DNA of 64,000 nucleotides. It comes from Amycolatopsis sp. NBC_00345. GTDB taxonomy: Bacteria; Actinomycetota; Actinomycetes; Mycobacteriales; Pseudonocardiaceae. Shown here in pieces: positions 47,212-54,799 of this stretch. The notes under the pieces are model-generated. The model saw only the letters and a list, made by a program, of their open reading frames with translations. It was not told the DNA's origin and did not search any database. Positions within the stretch are counted from its first letter, which is position 1; the number at the start of each line of letters is the position of its first letter. The stretch is from assembly GCF_036116635.1 (NCBI RefSeq), contig NZ_CP107995.1, positions 3,162,001 to 3,226,000 on the forward strand, written 5' to 3'. Made by a program: the position numbers and the translations under genes.

Positions 47212-48246
47212 CTACCAGACCCCGGCCGGCGAAAGGTCGCCGAACTCCAGTTCGCGCGAGGCCTGGCGCAGATCGGACTCCACCATCATGCGCATCAGCT
47301 CGGCGAAGTCGATCGAAGGCTTCCAGCCCAGTTCCCGGCGGGCGAGGCTGAAGTCCGCGCACAGCGTCTCGACCTCGGCGGGGCGCACCAGCGACGGATC
47401 GACGACCACGTAGTCCTCCCAGTCGAGGTCCACACAGCCGAACGCGATCCGCACCGCGTCGCGCACCGAGTTCATCACGCCGGTCCCGATCACGTAGTCG
47501 CCCGGCTCGTCCTGCTGGAGCATCAGGTGCATCGCGCGGACGTAGTCGCCGGCGAAACCCCAGTCGCGGATCGCGTCGAGGTTCCCGAGATACAGCTTCT
47601 CCTGCAGCCCCAGCTTGATCTGGGCCACCGCCAGGGAGATCTTCCGCGTCACGAACTCGGCGCCGCGGCGCGGGGACTCGTGGTTGAACAACATCCCGGA
47701 GACGCCGTAGACGCCGTAGGACTCGCGGTAGTTGCGGGTGATGTAGTGCCCGTACGCCTTCGCGACCCCATACGGGCTGCGCGGGTGGAAAGTGGTCGTC
47801 TCGCACTGCGGCGTCTCGAACACCTTGCCGAACATCTCGGAGGAGGACGCCTGGTAGAAGCGGATCTGGCCGGTGGTGCTGGGCCGCGAGGCGACCGACA
47901 GCCCGCTCACCATCCGGATCGCTTCGAGCATGCGCAGCACGCCCATGCCGTTGACCTCGGTGACCAGCTCGGCCTGCTCCCAGGACATCGGCACGAACGA
48001 GATGGCGCCCAGGTTGTACACCTCGTCGGGCTGGATCTTGTCGACGGCCGAGACCAGGCTGGCCTGGTCCATCAGGTCACCGTTGACGAAGTTGAGCTCC
48101 GAGGCGAGTTTGCTGACCCGGGATTTCCGCGGGTTCGCCTGGCCCCGGATAAGGCCCCAGACCTGATAGCCCTGCGAAAGCAGGTGCTCGGCCATGTATG
48201 AGCCGTCCTGACCGGTGATACCGGTGATCAATGCGCGCCTGGACAT
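47212..48246 (-). CDS. gmd: GDP-mannose 4,6-dehydratase (NysDIII-like)
   Basis: A 344-residue short-chain dehydrogenase that converts GDP-mannose to GDP-4-keto-6-deoxymannose. It shows the NAD(P) motif TGITGQDG at the N-terminus, the YGVAKAYGHY catalytic Tyr/Lys segment and the GMD-typical SSSEMFGKV stretch. In polyene clusters this is the first step to the aminosugar, followed by the NysDII aminotransferase, whose counterpart lies at the left edge. The start has AAAGGAG 6 bases upstream. It sits directly before the giant PKS, as nysDIII does before nysI, and probably shares its transcript; a 108-base gap separates it from the upstream nitrilase-like gene. Family and reaction are secure; the aminosugar role is inferred from context. 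Confidence 0.93.
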   Translation of the reverse strand: MSRRALITGITGQDGSYMAEHLLSQGYQVWGLIRGQANPRKSRVSKLASELNFVNGDLMDQASLVSAVDKIQPDEVYNLGAISFVPMSWEQAELVTEVNGMGVLRMLEAIRMVSGLSVASRPSTTGQIRFYQASSSEMFGKVFETPQCETTTFHPRSPYGVAKAYGHYITRNYRESYGVYGVSGMLFNHESPRRGAEFVTRKISLAVAQIKLGLQEKLYLGNLDAIRDWGFAGDYVRAMHLMLQQDEPGDYVIGTGVMNSVRDAVRIAFGCVDLDWEDYVVVDPSLVRPAEVETLCADFSLARRELGWKPSIDFAELMRMMVESDLRQASRELEFGDLSPAGVW

Positions 48247-48354
48247 ACCAGACTCCTTTTCTCCACCACTGACGAATGGTCCTGAACGCGGCGTCGCACC
48301 ATTGTGGAAAATCCGGGACCGCCCGACGACAGTCGCAGGACCGCCGGAAGGGTG

Positions 48355-49113
48355 TCAACGAATTGCCGAGATGCTAAGAGATCTCCGAGACTTCGCGAGT
48401 CCGAACTCCACCGCGGCCACGGCCGTGCCGTCGGCGTCCGGCGCGGCCACCACCCGGCCGTCGCGGTCGACGATCACCGTGCCCTCGGCCCACGGCCGGG
48501 TGCCGGCGCGGTCGCAGCAGGCCACGAAGAACCGGTTGGTGCGGGCGGCGGCCCTCGCGATCATCGTTCCCGCAGAGGGCGCGCCGGGAAGCGGCCAGTC
48601 GCCCGGCACCGCGAGTAAGTCCGCGCCGGCCAGCGCCACCAGCCCGGTCAGCTGAGGGAATTCGAGGTCGTGGCCGACGAGCACGCCCAGTCTTCCCGCC
48701 GCGGTCGGCACCACCGGCGGCGGCTCCGATCCCGCGGTGAAGAACCGCTTCTCGGCATTCGACAGGTGAGCCTTGCGGTACACCGCGAAGCCGCCGTCGG
48801 CGTCCATGACCGCCGCGCTGTTGTACAGCCGGCCGTGCTCGCCACGCTCGCAGAAGCCGACCACGGCCACCGCGGCCGAGCCCCACAGCGCCACGGAACC
48901 CAGGGCGAAGACCTCGCCCGCGGTGAGCGCCGCCGAGGCCGCCTCCCGGCCGGACTCGAAGACGTGACCCGAGGTGGCCAGCTCCGGCAGGACGATCACG
49001 TCCGCGCCCGCGTCGGCGGCCGAGGACAGCGTGTCGGCCACCCGCTCGCAATTGCCACGGAGATCTCCGGCGGCCGGGGCGAGCCGGTGGCAGCTCACCC
49101 GCACCGCGCTCAT
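48355..49113 (-). CDS. Nitrilase/carbon-nitrogen hydrolase-fold protein lacking the catalytic Cys
   Basis: A 252-residue member of the nitrilase superfamily. The catalytic Glu (VLPELATSG) and Lys (YRKAHL) are present. Where the family has the nucleophile in a G-x-x-x-C-[YW]-D-x-x-FPE motif, this protein reads GVLVGHDLEFPQ, so Cys is replaced by Gly and the final Glu by Gln. It is therefore probably not a hydrolase; a binding or structural role is possible, but unknown. The start is ATG 49113, which overlaps the stop of the upstream DUF5988-like gene as ATGA; an earlier in-frame ATG at 49140 lies inside that gene. Position at the head of the PKS operon suggests a role tied to the polyene. A single-base change (TGC to GGC) could explain the loss, but neighbouring motif residues have changed too. 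Confidence 0.82.
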   Translation of the reverse strand: MSAVRVSCHRLAPAAGDLRGNCERVADTLSSAADAGADVIVLPELATSGHVFESGREAASAALTAGEVFALGSVALWGSAAVAVVGFCERGEHGRLYNSAAVMDADGGFAVYRKAHLSNAEKRFFTAGSEPPPVVPTAAGRLGVLVGHDLEFPQLTGLVALAGADLLAVPGDWPLPGAPSAGTMIARAAARTNRFFVACCDRAGTRPWAEGTVIVDRDGRVVAAPDADGTAVAAVEFGLAKSRRSLSISAIR

Positions 49114-49319
49114 TCGGCTATCCGCGTCTGCCCGCACCATTGGAACACGGGAAATCGATAACCGTCGATCTCGGCGGTTTCACCGCTGTGCGCGAAATGC
49201 TCGTATCCGGAGGCGAACGACACTTTCACCGTCTCGGCCAGGTCACCGACCTCCCGGACGCGAGCGGTTTCGCCCAAGTCCTCCGGACCACCGGCGAGCA
49301 CGACCCTGAGTCTGGACAT
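49110..49319 (-). CDS. DUF5988-like small protein
   Basis: A 69-residue soluble protein with no signal peptide or membrane segment. It begins MSRLRVVLAGGP and ends FQWCGQTRIAE, resembling the short DUF5988 proteins found in actinomycete biosynthetic clusters; the assignment is from memory of that family. Function is unknown. The start has a GGAAGGAAG site just upstream. Its stop overlaps the start of the nitrilase-like gene (ATGA), so the two are translationally coupled. It is the first gene of the - strand operon that continues through gmd into the PKS genes. Confidence 0.7.
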   Translation of the reverse strand: MSRLRVVLAGGPEDLGETARVREVGDLAETVKVSFASGYEHFAHSGETAEIDGYRFPVFQWCGQTRIAE

Positions 49320-49552
49320 GGCGGACTTCCTTCCGATTCACCCGAGGAGACCGGGAATATGACGCACTTCACAGTAGGTAGGCCCGACTACGGATTCCCT
49401 TAGTCTCGACCGGACCGCGCTCAGCGAATCGCAGCGCGCATCTACGGGTAACCCGGGAATTTCGCTGTTACGCGGGCTGGCCCCGTGACACCGTTTCTCG
49501 CATGCTCGCCCCGTGCCGCCCACCCACCGAACCCGCCGCGGGGAGACCATTC
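49320..49552. promoter_or_regulatory. Divergent promoter region, PKS operon versus ABC exporter
   Basis: About 230 bases without a gene, between the first gene of the - strand PKS operon and the + strand exporter. It must hold promoters for both. It includes two sequences resembling PimM-type operators (49388-49403 and, weaker, 49452-49467). No clear -10/-35 pair is assigned. Confidence 0.65.
49388..49403. promoter_or_regulatory. Candidate PAS-LuxR (PimM-type) operator
   Basis: The 16-mer CTACGGATTCCCTTAG matches the published PimM consensus CTVGGGAWWTCCCBAG at 13 of 16 positions on either strand. It lies 69 bases upstream of the DUF5988-like start. A PimM/AmphRIV-type regulator is encoded at 60.0-60.7 kb. 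The match is by eye and is not proof of binding. Confidence 0.5.
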
Positions 49553-50530
49553 ATGACCGCGCTCCTGCCCGACCGGACCACCAGCCGGCAGCCGATGATC
49601 GAAGCGATCGGCGTCTCCAAGTCGTTCGGGCCGGTGTGCGCGCTGGATTCGGTGACGCTCTCCGTGCCCCGGGGCACGGTCCTCGGCCTGCTGGGGCACA
49701 ACGGCGCCGGCAAGACCACGCTCGTCAACATCCTCACCGCGATGACGCCGCCGAGTTCGGGAACCGCCCGCGTCGCCGGGTTCGACGTGGTCCGGCAGCC
49801 GCGCCGGATGCGTGAGGTCATCGGCCTCACCGGCCAGTACGCCTCGGTGGACGAGCTGCTGAGCGGGCGCGACAACCTCGTCCTGATCGCCCGGCTGCTC
49901 GGCGCCGGCCGCAAGGCCGCCAAACAGCGCGCCGACGCCCTGCTCGAGGTCTTCGACCTGACCGGGGCCGCCCGGCGGCCGGCCAAGACGTACTCCGGGG
50001 GGATGCGGCGGCGCCTCGACCTCGCGGTGTGCCTCGTCGGCAGCCCCGACGTGATCTTCCTCGACGAGCCCACCACCGGTCTCGACCCGTCGAGCCGGAT
50101 CAACCTCTGGGAGATCGTCGAGACCCTCGTCGGTGAAGGCACCACGGTCCTGCTCACGACCCAGTACCTCGACGAAGCCGACCGGCTCGCCGACACGATC
50201 GCGGTGCTCTCCGGCGGATCGGTGGTCGCCTCCGGCCCCGCCGCCGAGCTCAAGGCCCAGGTCGGCGAGCGGTCGGTCACCGTCACCCTCGAACCCGGCA
50301 GCGACCCGCACATCGCCTGTGCGGCACTGCGGCGGGCGGGGATGGCACCCACCATCGGGCCGGGCGAGCTCAGCGTCACCGCGCCGGTCCGGGCCTCGAA
50401 GGACCTCGCGGCCGTGATCCGGGCTCTCGACGACGAAGGGCTGGAAGCCGCCGAACTCGCCTTCAAGGAACCGACCCTGGACGACGTTTACCTGGCGCTG
50501 GCCACCAAACCCGTCCGCCAGCCGGCCTGA
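49553..50530 (+). CDS. ABC transporter ATP-binding protein, DrrA-type drug exporter
   Basis: A 325-residue ATPase. Walker A is GHNGAGKTT, the signature is YSGGMRRRLD, Walker B is VIFLDEPTTGLD, and the switch His region is replaced by LLTTQYLDEAD as in the DrrA group, where Q occupies that place. A C-terminal extension of about 90 residues is typical of daunorubicin-resistance-type ATPases. It should power the permease encoded 16 bases downstream to export the macrolide or a related metabolite. The start is ATG 49553, preceded by GGGGAG at good spacing; an ATG 17 codons earlier lacks such a site. Nystatin and amphotericin clusters use fused half-transporters (NysG/NysH), so a DrrAB pair here is different in type. 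Confidence 0.92.
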   Translation: MTALLPDRTTSRQPMIEAIGVSKSFGPVCALDSVTLSVPRGTVLGLLGHNGAGKTTLVNILTAMTPPSSGTARVAGFDVVRQPRRMREVIGLTGQYASVDELLSGRDNLVLIARLLGAGRKAAKQRADALLEVFDLTGAARRPAKTYSGGMRRRLDLAVCLVGSPDVIFLDEPTTGLDPSSRINLWEIVETLVGEGTTVLLTTQYLDEADRLADTIAVLSGGSVVASGPAAELKAQVGERSVTVTLEPGSDPHIACAALRRAGMAPTIGPGELSVTAPVRASKDLAAVIRALDDEGLEAAELAFKEPTLDDVYLALATKPVRQPA

Positions 50531-50546
50531 GACCGTGGAGCAGCCC

Positions 50547-51374
50547 ATGACTTCGACCCTCGCCCGCGCCCAGGGGACCACCACCGCGGCCCGGTGGCCC
50601 GGCAGCTCACTGTGGTCCCAGATCTTCATCCTCACCCAGCGCTCGCTGGCCGCGGTCGTCCGCGACCCCCAGATCGTCCTCTTCGGACTCCTGCAACCGG
50701 TCGTCATGCTGTTCCTGCTCACCCCGGTGTTCGCCAACCTCGGTTCCGCGCCCCACTTCCCGCACGGGATCACCTACATCGACTACCTGGTCCCGGCGAT
50801 CCTGGTGGACAACGCGGTGCAGTCCTCGTTGCAGAGCGGGGTCGGGCTCGTGGAGGACCTCAAGAACGGCATCGTGCTGCGGCTGCGGTCCCTGCCGATC
50901 CGACCGGCCTCGATGCTGTTCGCCCGCAGCCTTTCGGACCTGGCCCGCGGCGCGGTCCAGGTGGTCGTCATCCTGCTGATCTCGCTGACGGTGCTCGGCT
51001 ATTCCCCCGACGGCGGTCTCACCGGCATGGTGGGCTCGGTGCTCGTCGCACTGATGGTCGGCTGGGCGTTCGGCTGGGTCTTCCTGGCGTTCGGAACCTG
51101 GTTGCGCCGCGCCGAGCCGATGCAGAACATCAGCTTCATCGCGCTCTTCCCGCTCATGTTCGCTTCGAGCGCCTACGTCCCGGTCGCCGACCTCCCGACG
51201 TGGCTCCAGATCCTCGCCAAGATCAACCCGCTGACCTACGCGGTGGACGCCACCCGCACCATCGCGCTGGGCATCGGCGACACCACGGCCCTGCTGCCCG
51301 CGATCCTGATCTGCGGCGTGATCACCGTCGGCGGGATCATCCTCGCCATCGTCGGCTTCCGGCGCCCGCTGTAA
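50547..51374 (+). CDS. ABC-2 type permease, DrrB-like
   Basis: A 275-residue membrane protein with about six hydrophobic segments, beginning around VLFGLLQPVVMLFLLTPVF and ending with a segment in LLPAILICGVITVGGIILA. The FASSAYVPVADLPTWLQ stretch before the last segments is typical of DrrB/ABC-2 exporters. It pairs with the ATPase just upstream. The start is ATG 50547, with GGAG six bases before it; a GTG four codons earlier is less well placed. Confidence 0.92.
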   Translation: MTSTLARAQGTTTAARWPGSSLWSQIFILTQRSLAAVVRDPQIVLFGLLQPVVMLFLLTPVFANLGSAPHFPHGITYIDYLVPAILVDNAVQSSLQSGVGLVEDLKNGIVLRLRSLPIRPASMLFARSLSDLARGAVQVVVILLISLTVLGYSPDGGLTGMVGSVLVALMVGWAFGWVFLAFGTWLRRAEPMQNISFIALFPLMFASSAYVPVADLPTWLQILAKINPLTYAVDATRTIALGIGDTTALLPAILICGVITVGGIILAIVGFRRPL

Positions 51375-51412
51375 CCCGCCGCGGTGGTCTCAGATCCCCT
51401 GCCACAGCAAGA

Positions 51413-51448
51413 AATCGGGCTGAACCGGTGATCCGGTTCAGCCCGATT
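51413..51448. terminator. Stem-loop terminator between exporter and NRPS-like gene
   Basis: A perfect 16-bp inverted repeat (AATCGGGCTGAACCGG and its complement) around a TGAT loop. It lies 38 bases after the permease stop and 11 bases before the convergent NRPS stop, so it can end transcripts from both sides. Confidence 0.85.
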
Positions 51449-51459
51449 CCGTGCCCGGG

Positions 51460-54400
51460 TCAGCTCCGCTTGGCGTGTCCGGCCAGCTCGGCGACGTGCC
51501 GGACGGTGGCGTCGCGGATGATCTCCGGCATCCGCACGGTGAAGTCACGCTCCCCGGCCGGCCCGACGACCTGCCGGGCCACCATCGCCACCATCGTGAT
51601 CAGCGAAACCGAGTCCCCGCCCATCCGGTGGAAGTCGCTCGCGCCCTCGATCGTCTCCGTGCCGACCCCGAGGACCTGCGACCAGATCTTGGCGACCGCG
51701 CCCTCCACGTCGTCGAGCGGGCCCCGGCTCGCCGCCGCCGGGGTTTCCCCGGTGGCAAAGGGATCCGGCAGCGCGGCGACCGAGACCTTGCCGTTGACCG
51801 ACCGCGGGATCTCGTCCACCTCCAGCAGCACCGCCGGCACCATGTAGTGCGGCAGCCGCTTTTCCAGGTACTCCAACAGGTCCGGCAGCTCGACGTCCTC
51901 GACCGTCAGCAGGTAACCGCACAACGCCTTGTCCTTGCCACCCGGCCGGGACCGGGCCACCACGACCGCGCTCGCGACGGCCGGGTGCGTCTCGAGCGTC
52001 TGCGCGATCTCCGCCGGTTCGATCCGGTGGCCGTGCAGCTTGAGCTGGTCGTCGATCCGCCCGCAGAACTCGACCGCCCCGGATTCCAAGCGCCGCGCGA
52101 GGTCACCGGTGCGGTAGACGCGGCGGCCGTCGGCCAGCCGCACGAACCGCCGGCGTGTGAGGTCGGGCCGCCCGCGGTAACCCCGGGCGAGCTGGACGCC
52201 GCCGATGTACAGCTCGCCGGTCTCACCCGGCTCGACGAACTGCCGGTCCGGTGAGAGCAGGTGGAAGGTGACGCCGTCCAGTGGTTCGCCGATCGGCACG
52301 GCGGCGCCGGTGTCGCGCGCGAGGTCGAAGAAGTGGTGGCTGACGCCGATCGTCGCTTCGGCCGGACCGTAGAGGTTGATGATCCGGCACCGCGGGCCGA
52401 ACAGCTCCTGGGCGCGGACGGCCACCGAGCGGGGGAACTGCTCGCCGATGACGATCAGGGTCCGCACGTCGCGCGGTTCGAGGTCGAGCCGGGTGATCAG
52501 GTCCAGATGGGACGGGGTCAGCGAAAGCATGGTGGCGCCGTTGTCCAGTACCTCCTGGATCGCGACGTGGCTGAGCTCGTCCTTCATCAGCAACAGCGTG
52601 CCGCCGACCAGGAACGGCAGGATCAGCGAGATCTCGGCGACGTCGAACGAGAGCGAGCAGAGCAGCGGCAGGCGCGTCGAGGAGTCGATCCCGTGCTCCC
52701 GCACCGCCCAGCTCGCGTAGTTGCTCAGGCTGCGGTGCTCGATCTCGACGCCCTTGGGCTTGCCCGTCGACCCCGAGGTGTAGACGACGTAAGCGAGGTC
52801 GCCGGGTTCAGGCGAGGGGTGGACCTCGTCCGGCTCCGAGAACTCCGCGGAGAAAGGCAGGTCGTCCAGCACGATCTTCGCGCAGCCGGCCGGCAGGAGG
52901 TCCCGGCCGTCCTGCGGCTTCCCGACCAGGCAGACCGGCGACCGGGCGTCGTCGAGCAGGGTGCGGATCCGGCCGTCGGGGTGTTTCGTGTCCATCGGCA
53001 GGTAAGCCGCGCCGGCCAGCAGCACGCCCCAGGCCCCGGCGACCGCGGCGATCGTGCGGTCGGCCAGCAGCCCGACCACGGTGTCACGCCCGATCCCGCG
53101 GGCCCGCAGCGCACCGGCGACCACCCGGGCCCGGCGCGCCAGCTCGGCGTAGGTGAACTCACCTTCCGGGCCACTGACGGCGATCGCGCCGGGCGTCGCC
53201 TCGACCTGCGCGCGGAACCGGTCGACCACCCCCTGGTCCGCGGCCAGTTCGCCGGGCTTCGCCGGCGGCACCGGGTGGATCTCGCTGTACGCACGGTTTT
53301 CGGCGGGTGACAGCGTTTCGCAGAGGTCGTCGAGCAGGGCGTCGGCGCGCTCGCCGATCCCGGGCCCGTCCCACCACGCCAGGGTCAGCTCGGTGCGTCC
53401 GTCCATTTCGCACAGGACGATGCTCTGCGGGCTGGCCGGCTCCCGGCTCTCCAGCAGGTACGCCCCCGAGGCTTCGAAGGCGTCCGTGGTGAAGGCCGCG
53501 GGATCGAGCCGCCCGAGGTTGTTCACGTTGGCCAGCCCGGTCAGCCGGTCCCGGCGCCGCGCCCGGCGGTCGGCGGTCCGGATCACCAGGTTCAGCAGCG
53601 GCAGCGGAGCACGCAGGACCTCCGCGCCGGGAGCGGGCACCGCGCCCCGGCGCTCGGACAGCACGGTGAGCAGCTGCCGGTAGGTCTCTTCCCAGTGCTG
53701 CCCGGCGGGAATGTCGAGGGCGACGGTCAGCGACAGGTTCGAGGTCGACCGTTCGGTCAGGACCTCGGGGTGGAACGGGCGCAGGTCGACCGGGAAGCTG
53801 ACCGTCGCGGCCGGCATCCCCGAGTTCCCGGCGATCCGGGTCGCCACCCGGGCGGCCAGCGCGGCGGCGGTGCCGTCGACCGTCCGGCGGCGCCAGAGCA
53901 GGTCGCGGGCGCGCGGTTTGCCGGGCATGCCGAGCAACGACGGCGTGGTGAACTCCTGTTCCGCGGCCTCGGCCTCGGTGCGGAGCGGGTCGTCGAGGTC
54001 GCCGATGGTGACCTCGGAGCGTGCGCCGACCGGTTCTTCACCCCGCAACGCCCGGAAGACGTCGGCCACCCAGAGCAGCAGCCCGCGGGCGTCCATCACG
54101 ATGTGGGCGGCCCGGAAGACCACTGTGGACGGTTCACCGTCGAACAGCAGTACGTCGCAGTTCGCGCCCGACGGGTGCGGCAGCGCGGTCCGCAGATCGG
54201 GTACCTCGTGCAGCGCGGACGGGACGAGGGCGCGGCCACGCACCAGTTCGACGGGCGGGGTGACCCCGCTGTCCACCCACCTCGTGCGGTCGCGCCGAAG
54301 CCGGGAACCCGGGCAGGCCGCCGAAGCCACCGCCACCGCGGCCCGCAGCTCCGCGACGTCGATACCGCCGATGCCTTCGACGCAGAACGTCATCACCGGC

Positions 54401-54501
54401 GCGATCGGCTTCGGGAACGCCAGGTACCACCGCTCGAACGGCACCACCGGGCGGCTGAACGGGGCCTGCCGGCGTTCGGGTCTTTCCCTGTTGTCATTCA
54501 T
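51460..54501 (-). CDS. Free-standing NRPS: condensation-like, adenylation, PCP
   Basis: A protein of about 1013 residues. The N-terminal part (to about 410) is a condensation-like acyltransferase domain with an HxxxD motif, HIVMD. An adenylation domain follows (about 420-900): YTSGSTGKPKG, NLYGPAEATI, YRTGDLAR, HGHRIEPAEI and the A10 lysine in NGKVS. A carrier domain follows with MGGDSVSLI. There is no TE. By alignment to GrsA from memory the specificity pocket reads roughly D-V-I-S-I-I-L-I-G-K; the Asp suggests an alpha-amino acid, the residue itself is unassigned. It could load an amino acid and pass it to an acceptor, possibly the polyene or its sugar, or belong to an unrelated pathway. 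The start is ATG 54501 after GAGGAG; upstream codons to 54714 look non-coding. Confidence 0.88.
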   Translation of the reverse strand: MNDNRERPERRQAPFSRPVVPFERWYLAFPKPIAPVMTFCVEGIGGIDVAELRAAVAVASAACPGSRLRRDRTRWVDSGVTPPVELVRGRALVPSALHEVPDLRTALPHPSGANCDVLLFDGEPSTVVFRAAHIVMDARGLLLWVADVFRALRGEEPVGARSEVTIGDLDDPLRTEAEAAEQEFTTPSLLGMPGKPRARDLLWRRRTVDGTAAALAARVATRIAGNSGMPAATVSFPVDLRPFHPEVLTERSTSNLSLTVALDIPAGQHWEETYRQLLTVLSERRGAVPAPGAEVLRAPLPLLNLVIRTADRRARRRDRLTGLANVNNLGRLDPAAFTTDAFEASGAYLLESREPASPQSIVLCEMDGRTELTLAWWDGPGIGERADALLDDLCETLSPAENRAYSEIHPVPPAKPGELAADQGVVDRFRAQVEATPGAIAVSGPEGEFTYAELARRARVVAGALRARGIGRDTVVGLLADRTIAAVAGAWGVLLAGAAYLPMDTKHPDGRIRTLLDDARSPVCLVGKPQDGRDLLPAGCAKIVLDDLPFSAEFSEPDEVHPSPEPGDLAYVVYTSGSTGKPKGVEIEHRSLSNYASWAVREHGIDSSTRLPLLCSLSFDVAEISLILPFLVGGTLLLMKDELSHVAIQEVLDNGATMLSLTPSHLDLITRLDLEPRDVRTLIVIGEQFPRSVAVRAQELFGPRCRIINLYGPAEATIGVSHHFFDLARDTGAAVPIGEPLDGVTFHLLSPDRQFVEPGETGELYIGGVQLARGYRGRPDLTRRRFVRLADGRRVYRTGDLARRLESGAVEFCGRIDDQLKLHGHRIEPAEIAQTLETHPAVASAVVVARSRPGGKDKALCGYLLTVEDVELPDLLEYLEKRLPHYMVPAVLLEVDEIPRSVNGKVSVAALPDPFATGETPAAASRGPLDDVEGAVAKIWSQVLGVGTETIEGASDFHRMGGDSVSLITMVAMVARQVVGPAGERDFTVRMPEIIRDATVRHVAELAGHAKRS

Positions 54502-54799
54502 CCGACTGTCAACTCCTCGGTCTCTGAGGTGCAGTCCGCGGCCGGACGGCGCCGATCGACGCGACGCTCGCGCGCGCCCGGCAACTATGTGCCCGGACCT
54601 ACTGTGCTTCTCACCAAAGTCGTCGCACCGGGCCGCCGATACTGGCCGTTTCCCCAGAGCTTCGGCCGCGCACACTGCAGCCGGCCCGGTGCCACGCAAG
54701 ACGGTGCCACGCAAGACAAGGCGGGCCCCGAACCATCTTCCGATGGCCCGGGGCCCGCCTTTTCGGGCGACCCGCTGGGGGACGGGTCGGCTCTGGGGC
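54502..54799. other. Intergenic region with a 15-bp tandem duplication and a terminator
   Basis: No gene is seen. It should hold the promoter of the NRPS-like gene. The 15-mer GGTGCCACGCAAGAC occurs twice in direct tandem at 54688-54702 and 54703-54717, just before a strong hairpin. Confidence 0.6.
54720..54763. terminator. Hairpin terminator after the hexitol PTS operon
   Basis: An 11-bp perfect stem, GGCGGGCCCCG with CGGGGCCCGCC, has an inner CCAT/ATGG pairing and is followed by TTTT on the + strand and TTGTCTT on the - strand. It lies 36 bases beyond the end of the dehydrogenase gene and should terminate that - strand operon. Confidence 0.78.

Noticed and set aside
48301..48330. GGAAAATCC as a PAS-LuxR half-site before gmd
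   Set aside because: Spacing and flanks do not fit the 16-base consensus.
54502..54714. N-terminal extension of the NRPS-like frame
   Set aside because: These 71 codons lie over a terminator and a tandem repeat and show no similarity; ATG 54501 has a ribosome site.
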